DNA of 11,359 nt. It comes from Gammaproteobacteria bacterium. GTDB taxonomy: Bacteria > Pseudomonadota > Gammaproteobacteria > GCA-001735895. Shown in pieces: positions 1-8,339 of the stretch. Positions within the stretch are counted from its first letter, which is position 1; every line of letters begins with the position of its first letter. The stretch covers positions 1 through 11,359 of the forward strand of contig QNFD01000051.1 in assembly GCA_003645435.1 (NCBI GenBank). Reading direction: 5' to 3'. The translations under genes were made by a program, and so were the position numbers. The notes under the pieces were generated by a model. That model saw nothing but the letters and a program-made list of their open reading frames with translations, was not told where the DNA came from and made no database searches.

Positions 1-1368
1 ACCACTTTGTTTGAACCCGCCAAATGGTGCAATCGGCGAAACAACCCGGTAAGTATTGATCCAGATGATACCTGAATGAATCGCGTCGGATACGCGCAAC
101 GCGCGCGCGATGTTATTGGTGAATATGCCCGCACCCAGGCCGAATCGTGAATCGTTGGCGAGTGCGATGGCTTCTTCCTCGGTATCGAAGCTCAGTGCCG
201 AAAGAACCGGACCAAACATTTCTTCACGTACGGTACGTACCTGCTGATTGGGGCAATCAAGTATGGTAGGGGTGAAGTACCAGCCATTTTCAAAACCCTC
301 GGGCTGTTTGCCGCCATACAGAAGTTTCGCTCCTTCCTTGACCGCATCCGCTATCGATTCCGCAATATGATCGAGTTGGGCTCTGGTGGCCAATGGACCA
401 ACCTGGGTATCTTCATCCAGCGGGTCACCTATGCGAATCTGTCTGGCGCGTTCGACCAGTTGTTCGAGGAAATTCTCACGAATGCCGGACTGTATGAAGA
501 CCCTCGATCCAGCTACGCAACTTTGTCCAGTGGCACCAAAATTGCCCGCGATGACGCCGTTGATTGCACTTTCTATATCGGCGTCTTCAAACACAACAAT
601 GGGTGACTTGCCGCCGAGTTCGAGCGAGGTAACGGCAAAGTTTTCCGCTGAATTGCGGACGATATGTCTTGCGGTTTCGGGACCACCGGTAAAGGCAATG
701 CGGGCAACGTCAGGATGGCTGGTCAGCAAACGGCCGCAGGGTTCACCAAAGCCGGTAATAACATTGACCACACCGGGTGGAAATCCAGCCTGGTCGACTA
801 GTTTTGCAAACTCGAACATCGGTGCCGGCGCCTGTTCCGAAGCCTTTAACACCACGGTACAGCCTGCCGCCAGCGCGGGTCCGAGTTTTGTCGCGGTCAA
901 AAACATTTGTGCATTCCAGGGTACCACGGCAGCGACTACGCCAATAGGTACACGCTTAGTGAAAACGTGCATATTGGGTTTGTCAATTGGCAGGGTAGCC
1001 CCCTGAACCTTGTCGGCGAGACCCGCGTAATAATAATAGAAATCAGCCACGTAGCCTGTTTGTGCGCGCGTTTCCTTTGCCAGTTTGCCGCTATCCGTGG
1101 TTTCGATATCGCCGAGTAGTTGCGCGTTTTCAGCAATCAAATCACCAAGCTTGCGCAGCATTTTTCCGCGCTGGGTGGCATTCATATCGGCCCAGGGTCC
1201 CTGTTTGAGTGCGCGGTCGGCGGCGGCAACCGCTCGATTTACTTCGGCCTCACCGGCGACTGCGGCGGTGGCCCAGACCTTCCCGGTAGCGGGGTTGATC
1301 GAATCCAGGGTCGTGCCATCCGCAGCGTCACACCATTCCCCGTCGATGTACATTTGATAATGTTGCAT
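1..1368 (-). CDS. NAD(P)-dependent aldehyde dehydrogenase, C-terminus cut by window edge
   Basis: A soluble enzyme of the aldehyde dehydrogenase superfamily, which oxidises an aldehyde to the carboxylic acid with NAD(P)+. The frame is open from the ATG at 1368 to the window edge, giving 456 residues. Family members are about 480-500 long, so roughly 30-40 residues are missing. Visible motifs in order are: the PWN motif with catalytic Asn152, the coenzyme-site FTGG turn at 226-229, the general base Glu250 in LELGGKSP, the nucleophile Cys284 in GQSCVAGSR, and a PFGGFKQSG stretch at the very end of the visible part. All catalytic residues are present, so it should be active. The start is supported by an AGGGGA ribosome binding site about 7 bases upstream. 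It lies 79 bases after the DUF815 gene on the same strand and could be the last gene of that transcript or have its own promoter. The substrate cannot be told from sequence; the overall style fits the broad betaine/aromatic/aliphatic aldehyde group. Confidence 0.95.
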   Translation of the reverse strand, partial: MQHYQMYIDGEWCDAADGTTLDSINPATGKVWATAAVAGEAEVNRAVAAADRALKQGPWADMNATQRGKMLRKLGDLIAENAQLLGDIETTDSGKLAKETRAQTGYVADFYYYYAGLADKVQGATLPIDKPNMHVFTKRVPIGVVAAVVPWNAQMFLTATKLGPALAAGCTVVLKASEQAPAPMFEFAKLVDQAGFPPGVVNVITGFGEPCGRLLTSHPDVARIAFTGGPETARHIVRNSAENFAVTSLELGGKSPIVVFEDADIESAINGVIAGNFGATGQSCVAGSRVFIQSGIRENFLEQLVERARQIRIGDPLDEDTQVGPLATRAQLDHIAESIADAVKEGAKLLYGGKQPEGFENGWYFTPTILDCPNQQVRTVREEMFGPVLSALSFDTEEEAIALANDSRFGLGAGIFTNNIARALRVSDAIHSGIIWINTYRVVSPIAPFGGFKQSG

Positions 1369-1447
1369 GGCGAATCCCCTTTAGATTTTAATGCTGAGCT
1401 GAGATTTTAAGTCGGTTCGTTATTGATCCAGGCTTCGGCGTTGCCGA

Positions 1448-2290
1448 TTAATCCTGCAGGCTTGCCCAGTAAGCTGCAAACTGAAACGCAATCCGACCAC
1501 TGCGCGAGCCGCGTGAGGTAGCAAATCGAATCGCCTCGACACGCGTGTCCTCGTCCATCTTCTGATTTCGCGATTGCAGCGTCTGCTCGACAACGGCGAG
1601 ATACTGATCCTGGGTAAACGGATGAAAGGACAACCACAGCCCAAATCGGTCGGATAATGACACTTTTTCTTCGATGGTTTCGCTCGGATGCAACTGGCCA
1701 TCGACCATCGTGCTGTCGAGATTGTCTTTCATCATTTCCGGCATCAGGTGACGTCGATTCGAAGTCGCATAGATTAAGACATTCGCAGGTTGGGGTTGCA
1801 ACGAACCTTCCAGGCAGGCCTTGAGTGCCTTGTATGAATCATCGTTTGCTTCAAATGACAGGTCGTCGAGGTAAATAATGAATTTGCGATTGTCATTGGC
1901 CAGTGTTTTGATGACTTCGAATAGCTGCCGCGTGGCAGATTTCGGAATTTCGACCACGCACAATTCAGTCTCGCTAAACTCGTTGAGTTGCGCCTTGATT
2001 AAAGAAGACTTGCCCGTACCTCGCGCACCCCAGAGCAGAGTGTTGTTTGCTGGTTTACCCTGCAAAAACTGGGCGGTATTTCTACTGATTAAATCCTTCT
2101 GTCGCTCTATATGTAACAAATCCGCCTTGTCTACACGGTCGAAGTTGGCTATTCCCTGTAAACCATTGTCCGTCCAGCGATAGGCACGAAACGAGGCATC
2201 GGTTTCCAGCTGCTGCTTTGGCGGGACGATTGTTTCCACGCGGTCGAGCAGTTCGTTGAGGCGTTTAAATAATTTATCGATATCTTGCAT
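1448..2290 (-). CDS. DUF815-family AAA+ ATPase
   Basis: A 280-residue P-loop ATPase that I recognise as the DUF815 family of AAA+-like proteins. The biochemical role of the family is not established to my knowledge. The N-terminal 80 residues are mostly helical and charged. Walker A is GARGTGKS at 88-95, Walker B is IIYLDD at 138-143, a sensor-1-like Asn178 follows in YATSN, an arginine that could act as a finger is in LSDRFG (Arg215), and a sensor-2-like RSGR lies at 263-266. Length is normal for the family. The start ATG at 2290 is only 2 bases from the ettA stop codon and has only a weak ribosome binding site, so translation is probably coupled to ettA. No membrane segment or signal peptide is visible, so it is cytoplasmic. 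The context suggests a housekeeping role tied to transcription of ettA, but the function is inference only. Confidence 0.93.
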   Translation of the reverse strand: MQDIDKLFKRLNELLDRVETIVPPKQQLETDASFRAYRWTDNGLQGIANFDRVDKADLLHIERQKDLISRNTAQFLQGKPANNTLLWGARGTGKSSLIKAQLNEFSETELCVVEIPKSATRQLFEVIKTLANDNRKFIIYLDDLSFEANDDSYKALKACLEGSLQPQPANVLIYATSNRRHLMPEMMKDNLDSTMVDGQLHPSETIEEKVSLSDRFGLWLSFHPFTQDQYLAVVEQTLQSRNQKMDEDTRVEAIRFATSRGSRSGRIAFQFAAYWASLQD

Positions 2291-2292
2291 CG

Positions 2293-3966
2293 TCAGGCAT
2301 CCAGTTTCTTGTATTTGATGCGGTGTGGTTGATCCGCATCATGCCCCTGACGTTGTTTGCGATGGCTCTCGTATTCAGAATAGTTACCTTCGTAGGCATA
2401 TACCTGACTGTCTCCTTCAAAGGCAAGAATATGCGTCGCGATACGATCAAGAAACCAGCGATCGTGTGAAATGACAACTACACAGCCCGGAAATTCGAGT
2501 ATCGCGTCTTCCAGTGCGCGCAGGGTTTCGATATCCAGATCGTTGGTCGGTTCATCGAGCAATAATAAATTACCGCCACTTTTAATTAATTTGGCCAGAT
2601 GCAGTCGATTGCGTTCACCACCCGATAAGTCTTTTACATACTTTTGCTGGGCCGCACCGCGAAAATTAAACCGGGAAACATAGGCGCGTGATGGCACTTC
2701 ATAGTTGCCGACGATAATATTGTCGAGGCCATCGGAGAGTTCCTGCCATACGGTTTTACTGCCGTCAAGATCGTCTCGAGATTGATCGACATAAGCTATT
2801 TTTACGGTTTCACCAATTTTAATTGTGCCTTCGTCAAGCGACTCCTGGCCCACGATGATTTTAAACAGTGTCGATTTTCCCGCGCCGTTAGGGCCGATAA
2901 CGCCGACTATACCGCCGCGAGGTAACTTGAATTCGAGATCCTGGTACAACAGCTTATCGCCGTAAGCCTTCTTGCCGTTTTCGATTTCGACAACAACATC
3001 GCCCAGTCTTGGACCTGGCGGAATATACAGTTCCCGGGTTTCTGCGCGTTTCTGGTATTCCTGTGAGGAGATTTCCTCGAAGCGCTTGAGCCGGGCCTTG
3101 CTCTTCGACTGGCGGCCCTTTGGATTCGAGCGCACCCATTCGAGTTCGGCCTTCATCGACTTTTGCCGGGCTTTCTCTGAACGCTCCTCGTGTTCCAGAC
3201 GCTTTTGCTTCTGTTCCAGCCAGGAAGAATAGTTACCCTGCCAGGGAATTCCGTGGCCGCGGTCCAGCTCGAGAATCCAGCCTGCGACATTGTCGAGAAA
3301 ATATCGATCGTGAGTTACCGCTACCACGGTCCCCGAGAAATCCTTCAAAAAGCGTTCGAGCCAGGCGACTGACTCGGCATCCAGGTGGTTAGTAGGTTCA
3401 TCCAGAATTAGCATATCGGGGTTGGATACCAGCAGCTTGCAAAGCGCGACCCGGCGTCTTTCACCCCCTGATAAATTTTCTACCGCAGCATCCCAGGGCG
3501 GCAGGCGCAATGCATCCGCGGCAATTTCAAGCTTGCGTTCCAGTTCCCAGGCACCGGCATTATCAATTTTCTCCTGAAGATCGGCCTGTAACGCGAGTAG
3601 ATCATTCATTTCATCGTCTGACATGGGTTCGGCAAACTTCATGCTGACTTCATTGAAGCTGTCGAGTAAGGCTTTGGTTTCAGCGACACCTTCTTCAACA
3701 TTGGCACGCACGTCTTTACTATCGTCCAACTCCGGCTCCTGCGCCAGGTAGCCGATCTTAATGCCGCTTTGTGGCCTTGCTTCGCCGGTAAATTCCTTAT
3801 CGACACCCGCCATGATTCTCAGCAGGGTGGATTTACCCGCACCGTTATATCCAAGCACGCCAATTTTTGCCCCCGGGAAAAAATTGAGTGAGATATCTTT
3901 CAGGATTTCAGTTTGGGGCGGCACGACTTTGCCAACACCATTCATGGTAAAAATATACTGAGCCAT
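2293..3966 (-). CDS. ettA: EttA, energy-dependent translational throttle ABC-F ATPase
   Basis: An ABC-F protein that binds the ribosomal E site and gates entry into the elongation cycle according to the ATP/ADP ratio. It has no membrane domain and is cytosolic. From the ATG at 3966 it is 557 residues; E. coli EttA is 555 and starts the same way (MAQ...TM..VGKVVPP). An in-frame ATG at 3996 would add 10 residues with no family counterpart, so I reject it. Two ABC cassettes are complete. Cassette 1 has Walker [10 protein letters not shown] at 39-47, signature LSGGE at 165-169 and catalytic Glu190 in [11 protein letters not shown]. Cassette 2 has GPNGAGKST at 358-366, LSGGE at 447-451 and Glu472 in [12 protein letters not shown]. 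The arm insert lies around 85-140. The charged linker (P-site tRNA interaction motif) runs from about 245 to 310 and includes a [16 protein letters not shown] stretch. It is the first gene of a leftward unit with the DUF815 ATPase. Confidence 0.98.
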   Translation of the reverse strand: MAQYIFTMNGVGKVVPPQTEILKDISLNFFPGAKIGVLGYNGAGKSTLLRIMAGVDKEFTGEARPQSGIKIGYLAQEPELDDSKDVRANVEEGVAETKALLDSFNEVSMKFAEPMSDDEMNDLLALQADLQEKIDNAGAWELERKLEIAADALRLPPWDAAVENLSGGERRRVALCKLLVSNPDMLILDEPTNHLDAESVAWLERFLKDFSGTVVAVTHDRYFLDNVAGWILELDRGHGIPWQGNYSSWLEQKQKRLEHEERSEKARQKSMKAELEWVRSNPKGRQSKSKARLKRFEEISSQEYQKRAETRELYIPPGPRLGDVVVEIENGKKAYGDKLLYQDLEFKLPRGGIVGVIGPNGAGKSTLFKIIVGQESLDEGTIKIGETVKIAYVDQSRDDLDGSKTVWQELSDGLDNIIVGNYEVPSRAYVSRFNFRGAAQQKYVKDLSGGERNRLHLAKLIKSGGNLLLLDEPTNDLDIETLRALEDAILEFPGCVVVISHDRWFLDRIATHILAFEGDSQVYAYEGNYSEYESHRKQRQGHDADQPHRIKYKKLDA

Positions 3967-4025
3967 TAATTCAATTCCGCATGGGCGAGCCCGCATGTTT
4001 TATCGTGGCGGGCGTGGGGTGGTAG

Positions 4026-4109
4026 GTTAATAGGGGACGTGGCACAATTTTAAACGCGGAATATCTGGACACTGAGATAGATATAAATTGTGCCACGTCC
4101 CCTATTAAC
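4026..4109. repeat. Perfect 25-base inverted repeat with 34-base centre (MITE/REP-like element)
   Basis: The left arm at 4026-4050 and the right arm at 4085-4109 are exact reverse complements, with core TAGGGGACGTGGCACAATTT. The centre (4051-4084) is AT-rich and not self-complementary. The outer edge of each arm reads TTAA, which is itself a palindrome, so TTAA could be a target-site duplication flanking 20-base terminal repeats. No run of T follows either arm, and both flanking genes point away from the element, so it is not an intrinsic terminator. GGGGAC-containing palindromes are, from memory, common in bacterial REP-like families mobilised by REP-associated tyrosine transposases. Assignment to such a family is inference. 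No transposase is present in the window and no second copy was found. Confidence 0.8.
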
Positions 4110-4170
4110 TCGCGTTGTTCTGGAAAATGAGCCCGGTTTTCGGCTAAGAGATAGCTACACCGCTAATATC

Positions 4171-4213
4171 TTGTACAATTACCGGTAGCCAAAGCTTAAA
4201 CATACGCTATTAT
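4171..4213 (+). promoter_or_regulatory. Possible sucA promoter region
   Basis: A TATTAT hexamer at 4208-4213 matches the sigma-70 -10 consensus at five of six positions and lies 46 bases before the sucA ATG. No good -35 sits 16-18 bases upstream (the sequence there is GTAGCC). TTGTAC at 4171-4176 is too far away to pair with this -10, and would instead need a poor -10 near 4195. A start that depends on an activator is possible. This is a weak call made from motif matching only. Confidence 0.25.
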
Positions 4214-4245
4214 GTTAATAAATATCAAATAAAACAATAAACTAG

Positions 4246-4251
4246 CGGGAA
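4246..4251 (+). promoter_or_regulatory. Ribosome binding site of sucA
   Basis: CGGGAA lies 8 bases before the ATG at 4260. It is moderate in strength, and it supports this ATG over the in-frame ATG at 4266 only slightly, since the two starts differ by just two residues. Confidence 0.45.
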
Positions 4252-4259
4252 TTTCAGAG

Positions 4260-7091
4260 ATGAGCATGAAGAAAATGCAGCAAGAGAGCTACCTGTCCGG
4301 TGCCAATGCTGTTTTTATCGAGGAGCTGTACAGTAAATTTTTGCAAAATGAAAACGATGTCGATGAAAATTGGCGAACCTGGTTTTCGGAATTAAAGAAC
4401 GGAGAATTGGCTCCGGATCAGGATCACCTCGCTATTCAGGAACAGATTAAAAGTGCGGTGATGAACAAAAAATCCGCCGCCCCGACAGTTAGTAGCGCTC
4501 AGCATGAACACCAGGTTAAACAACTTGCAGTTTTTCAGCTAATCAACGCCTACCGATTTAAAGGTCACCAAAAAGCCGACCTCGATCCCCTCAAACTTAA
4601 GGAAGTGGAGACTATAAGCGATCTCACACTCGAGGGGCATAATCTCAGCGAGGCAGATCTGGATATCGTATTTAACACGGGCTCGATGTTTGGCGCCGAC
4701 GAGTTATCGCTCAGGGAAATCATCGGGCGACTGGAACAAACCTACTGCGGCACACTCGCTTCGGAATACATGTATATCGAAGATCTGGCGCAGAAAAGGT
4801 GGGTTCAGGAACACCTTGAAACTAGCCTGTCGACACCGGATTTCAGGGAAGGGCGTAAAAACAGGATACTGGATCGGATTATCGCGGCGGAGAATCTCGA
4901 AAAGTACCTGCATACTCGATACATCGGCCAAAAGCGATTTTCGTTGGAAGGCGGTGAATCCCTTATTCCCTTGCTCGACCGGATTATTCAGGAGGCTGGC
5001 GCTACCGAAACACACGAAGTCGTGATTGGCATGGCCCATCGTGGGCGTTTGAATGTTCTCACCAATATATTCGGCAAAATGCCGGCAGACCTGTTCGACG
5101 AGTTTGAAGGTAACATCGAATGGGATGAACGCTCGAATTACGACGTCAAGTACCACCAGGGGTTTTCATCTGATATATATACCGATTCGGGACCGATGCA
5201 CCTGGCGCTGGCATTTAATCCCTCGCACCTGGAAATAGTCGATCCTGTGGTAGAAGGCTCGGTGCGGGCGCGCCAGCGACGATTCGAAGGTCGTACCACC
5301 AGTGACGTATTGCCGGTTTTGATCCATGGCGACGCCGCGTTTGCGGGTCAGGGTGTGGTGATGGAGACTTTTACCATGTGTAAGACTCGCGGTTACAAAA
5401 CCGGGGGTACGATACATATCATTGTCAATAACCAGATCGGCTTTACGACCAGTAATCCAAGAGACGTACGATCGTCTGTGTATTGCACCGAAATTGCTCG
5501 AATGATTCAGGCGCCGATATTTCATGTTAACGGCGATGATCCCGAAGCCTGTGTTTTCATTGCGGAACTGGCGGTTGAATTTCGCGAGAAGTTTCAGCAG
5601 GACGTGGTTATCGACATGATTTGCTATCGACGTTACGGCCATAACGAGGCGGACGAGCCCGCGGTCACCCAGCCGATGATGTACGAGGCTATCCGTAATC
5701 ATCCACGCCTGGTTGATTTGCATTCGCAAAGGTTGATAGACCAGGGTTTCACTACGCGAGAAACCGTAGACGCGATGGTTGCCGATTATCGTAAGGCGAT
5801 TGAACAGGGCGGTGGTGTGGCCCTGAACGTGATTTCGGGGCTCGAACCACTGTCTGCGAGGGACTGGGCCGGGCTCGATGCGGGCGATATTAACGTCAGT
5901 CGTGACACCCAGGCCAGCGCCGAAACCATACAACGCCTGGGCAAAAAGATGATGACCTTGCCGGAGGGGTATCAACTACACCACCGGGTTAAAAGGATAA
6001 TGGATAATCGACAGAAAATGCTCGATGGGGAAATCTATTGTGACTGGGGTTTTGCCGAGATCATGGGCTACGCCTGTTTGCTGGATAAAAACTACTCGAT
6101 TCGATTGTCGGGCCAGGATTGTGAGCGCGGCACCTTTTTTCATCGCCACGCGGCATTGCACGACCAGAATACCGGTGAGGTATATAAGCCACTAAAGCAT
6201 CTGGACGAAAACCAGCCAAGATTCGAGGTCATTAACTCATTTCTTTCAGAAGAGGCGGTACTGGGGTTTGAGTATGGGTATTCTTCTACCGACCCTAACA
6301 CCCTGGTGATCTGGGAAGCCCAGTTCGGTGATTTTGCGAATGGCGCCCAGGTCGTAATCGATCAGTTTATCAGTTCAGGAGAAATAAAATGGGGGCGTTT
6401 GAGTAACCTCGTGATGTTGTTACCCCACGGTTATGAAGGGCAGGGGCCCGAACATTCATCCGCAAGGCTGGAACGTTATCTGCAACTCTGCGCACAGCAT
6501 AATATGCGAGTTGTGATACCAACCCTGCCATCTCAGATATTCCACCTGTTGCAGAGTCAAATGACGAGCGGATATCGAAAACCTCTGATAGTCATGAGCC
6601 CCAAGAGTTTACTGCGTCATGAGTCCGCCGTATCGCCCCTCAGTGCATTGACTGACGGGGAGTTTCAGAAAATCATTCCCGAAACCGACGATCTTGATCC
6701 AGTCAAGGTAAAGCGGCTGATTATTTGTTATGGCAAAATCTACTACAAGTTGCATGAGGTTCGTCAGCAACAGTATGATCTCAGTACCGCGATCGTACGA
6801 GTCGAACAACTCTATCCTTTCGCGCGGGTGGATTTACATAAAGTACGCGATCAGTATCCTAACCTGGAAAATGTAGTATGGTGCCAGGATGAACCACGCA
6901 ACCAGGGCGCCTGGCGTGAATACAAGAGCCGACTCCATGAAACCTTTGCACCCTTAAGGGTGCAATATGCGGGTCGTATTTCGTCGGCGTCATCAGCGGC
7001 TGGATACATGGCATTGCATCTGGAGCAGGAAAACAGGCTAGTCAGGGATGCATTCGAACTAGAGAATTCATTCGAATTAGAAAAACCATAA
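4260..7091 (+). CDS. sucA: 2-oxoglutarate dehydrogenase E1 component (thiamine diphosphate dependent)
   Basis: The E1 subunit of the cytosolic 2-oxoglutarate dehydrogenase complex. It decarboxylates 2-oxoglutarate with thiamine diphosphate and passes the succinyl group to the lipoyl arm of E2 (SucB), in the TCA cycle. It is 943 residues long; E. coli SucA is 933. The N-terminal segment (about 8-40, with YLSGAN and WRTWF) is the conserved region thought to dock E2. The catalytic core shows GMAHRGRLNVL with His260, HGDAAFAGQG starting at His356, the cofactor-binding NNQIGFTTS from Asn390, and GHNEADEPA at 460-468. The C-terminal transketolase-like domain has GQGPEHSSARLER from Gly727. All expected active-site motifs are there. 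It is followed by sucB after 46 bases, so the two form an operon. The C-terminus carries a six-residue tandem duplication (FELENS then FELEKP). No sdh genes precede it, unlike the common gammaproteobacterial order. Confidence 0.98.
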   Translation: MSMKKMQQESYLSGANAVFIEELYSKFLQNENDVDENWRTWFSELKNGELAPDQDHLAIQEQIKSAVMNKKSAAPTVSSAQHEHQVKQLAVFQLINAYRFKGHQKADLDPLKLKEVETISDLTLEGHNLSEADLDIVFNTGSMFGADELSLREIIGRLEQTYCGTLASEYMYIEDLAQKRWVQEHLETSLSTPDFREGRKNRILDRIIAAENLEKYLHTRYIGQKRFSLEGGESLIPLLDRIIQEAGATETHEVVIGMAHRGRLNVLTNIFGKMPADLFDEFEGNIEWDERSNYDVKYHQGFSSDIYTDSGPMHLALAFNPSHLEIVDPVVEGSVRARQRRFEGRTTSDVLPVLIHGDAAFAGQGVVMETFTMCKTRGYKTGGTIHIIVNNQIGFTTSNPRDVRSSVYCTEIARMIQAPIFHVNGDDPEACVFIAELAVEFREKFQQDVVIDMICYRRYGHNEADEPAVTQPMMYEAIRNHPRLVDLHSQRLIDQGFTTRETVDAMVADYRKAIEQGGGVALNVISGLEPLSARDWAGLDAGDINVSRDTQASAETIQRLGKKMMTLPEGYQLHHRVKRIMDNRQKMLDGEIYCDWGFAEIMGYACLLDKNYSIRLSGQDCERGTFFHRHAALHDQNTGEVYKPLKHLDENQPRFEVINSFLSEEAVLGFEYGYSSTDPNTLVIWEAQFGDFANGAQVVIDQFISSGEIKWGRLSNLVMLLPHGYEGQGPEHSSARLERYLQLCAQHNMRVVIPTLPSQIFHLLQSQMTSGYRKPLIVMSPKSLLRHESAVSPLSALTDGEFQKIIPETDDLDPVKVKRLIICYGKIYYKLHEVRQQQYDLSTAIVRVEQLYPFARVDLHKVRDQYPNLENVVWCQDEPRNQGAWREYKSRLHETFAPLRVQYAGRISSASSAAGYMALHLEQENRLVRDAFELENSFELEKP

Positions 7092-7127
7092 TAAATAGAT
7101 CTTTTTAAAAACATGAACATTACCATT

Positions 7128-7131
7128 GGAG
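7128..7131 (+). promoter_or_regulatory. Ribosome binding site that fixes the sucB start
   Basis: GGAG sits 6 bases before the ATG at 7138. It overlaps an in-frame TTG at 7126 that would otherwise give a protein four residues longer, so the ATG at 7138 is the better start. Confidence 0.75.
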
Positions 7132-7137
7132 CAAATC

Positions 7138-8322
7138 ATGTTGGTAGAACTGAAAGTTCCCGTATTACCTGAATCAGTTACCGAGGGTACTCTCGGCGAG
7201 TGGCACAAGAATGTTGGTGACGCGGTAGCCGCAGATGAAATAGTCGTCGATCTGGAAACGGATAAGGTTGTACTGGAAATCGTCGCAACCAGTGCCGGTG
7301 TTCTCGAATCCATCGCCTATGAAACCGGAGACACGGTTAAGAATAATGAAGTGCTGGGTGTAATCAATACCGAAGCCGCCGCTCCGGTAACTAAAAGCAG
7401 CGAGCCAGAAAAGGCAGCAGCGTCAAACAAGGCAAGTCCCTCGGTTAGAAAGTTAATCAATGAAAACGATCTTGAAGCCGACGATATCAAGGCCAGCGGT
7501 AAAAAAGGCCAGATTCTGAAAGAAGATGTGCTTCAGCATATCCAGGAACAGGCTCCTGCCGCCGAAAAAACGGTCGATGTTACTCCTGCGGCAGCAGACA
7601 GTCCGGATCTTCCAATGGCGGGCAGAAATGATCGACGGGTACCGATGAGCCGGCTACGAGCGAAGATCGCCGAGCGTCTCAAACAGGCGCAAAACACGGC
7701 CGCGTTGTTGACTACGTTTAACGAGGTTAACCTGAAACCGTTAATGGATACGCGCGCTAAATATAAAGACGCATTTGAGAAGGCCCATGGTGTAAAGCTG
7801 GGTATGATGTCATTTTTTACGCGCGCCTCGGTCGAAGCGCTAAAGCGATTCCCGGCAGTGAATGCATCTATCGATGGTGGTGATATTGTATATCACGATT
7901 ATTTCGATATTGGCATTGCGGTAAGCTCAAATCGCGGTCTGGTGGTACCGGTATTACGCGATGCCGACCAGCTTAGCTATGCGGATATAGAGAAATCTAT
8001 CCGTTCATTGGGTGAACGCGCCCAGTCCGGCAAGTTGGGAATCGATGAACTTACCGGTGGCACCTTTAGCATTACCAATGGCGGCATATTCGGTTCGATG
8101 TTATCGACACCCATCTTGAATCCACCGCAAAGTGCGATTCTTGGTATGCATTCAATTATGCAGCGTCCGGTGGTGATTGACGGTGAAATTGTCGCCCGGC
8201 CAATGATGTACCTGGCGCTAACCTACGATCATCGAATTGTCGACGGTAAAGAAGCGGTACAATGTCTCGTGGCAATTAAAAATATACTCGAAGATCCGAC
8301 CCGATTGTTGCTGGGAATATAG
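7138..8322 (+). CDS. sucB: Dihydrolipoyllysine succinyltransferase, E2 of 2-oxoglutarate dehydrogenase
   Basis: The E2 core of the 2-oxoglutarate dehydrogenase complex. It takes the succinyl group from E1 on a lipoyl-lysine arm and transfers it to coenzyme A. It is 394 residues from the ATG at 7138; E. coli SucB is about 405. The domains are a single lipoyl domain (1-78) with the lipoylated Lys43 in [10 protein letters not shown], an Ala/Glu/Lys-rich linker, a peripheral-subunit-binding domain (about 100-136, SPSVRKLI to KEDVLQHI) that holds E1/E3, a second Ala/Pro-rich linker, and the catalytic domain (about 162-394). The active-site motif DHRIVDG holds His365 and Asp369. The [12 protein letters not shown] opening and the RLLLGI ending match the succinyltransferase type rather than the pyruvate type. 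The protein looks complete. It follows sucA in the same operon, but the E3 gene (lpd) that usually comes next is not here. Confidence 0.98.
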   Translation: MLVELKVPVLPESVTEGTLGEWHKNVGDAVAADEIVVDLETDKVVLEIVATSAGVLESIAYETGDTVKNNEVLGVINTEAAAPVTKSSEPEKAAASNKASPSVRKLINENDLEADDIKASGKKGQILKEDVLQHIQEQAPAAEKTVDVTPAAADSPDLPMAGRNDRRVPMSRLRAKIAERLKQAQNTAALLTTFNEVNLKPLMDTRAKYKDAFEKAHGVKLGMMSFFTRASVEALKRFPAVNASIDGGDIVYHDYFDIGIAVSSNRGLVVPVLRDADQLSYADIEKSIRSLGERAQSGKLGIDELTGGTFSITNGGIFGSMLSTPILNPPQSAILGMHSIMQRPVVIDGEIVARPMMYLALTYDHRIVDGKEAVQCLVAIKNILEDPTRLLLGI

Positions 8323-8339
8323 TTTATAAGGAAAATTTA

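Larger units (their letters stand above)
3967..4259. other. Divergent intergenic spacer between ettA and sucA
   Basis: This 293-base spacer (measured from the preferred ettA start) must hold the start signals for both ettA (leftward) and sucA (rightward). Its centre is taken up by a perfect inverted repeat described separately. The ettA side is GC-rich, with an imperfect hairpin (CATGGGC / GCCCGCATG, 3979-3996) that would lie in the ettA leader. The sucA side, 4140-4259, is AT-rich and contains a perfect palindrome TTGTACAA (4171-4178) and a -10-like TATTAT. I see no convincing sigma-70 promoter for ettA, and no short gene, tRNA or riboswitch. Confidence 0.7.

Noticed and set aside
386..1006. 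206-codon plus-strand frame inside the aldehyde dehydrogenase gene
   Set aside because: It is antisense to the catalytic Asn, Glu and Cys region of a clear dehydrogenase, and its composition is that of a shadow frame.
3967..3996. Longer EttA start at 3996, adding 10 residues
   Set aside because: EttA proteins begin at MAQ...; the extra residues have no family counterpart and fall in a GC-rich leader hairpin.
4026..4109. The inverted repeat as an intrinsic terminator
   Set aside because: No T-run follows on either strand, and both neighbouring genes are transcribed away from it.
5166..5975. 269-codon open frame on the minus strand inside sucA
   Set aside because: It lies wholly opposite conserved SucA catalytic sequence, has no recognisable motif, and is explained by the codon pattern of sucA.
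7126..7137. TTG start for sucB giving four extra residues
   Set aside because: The TTG overlaps the GGAG ribosome site that serves the ATG at 7138, and the shorter product matches the family N-terminus.
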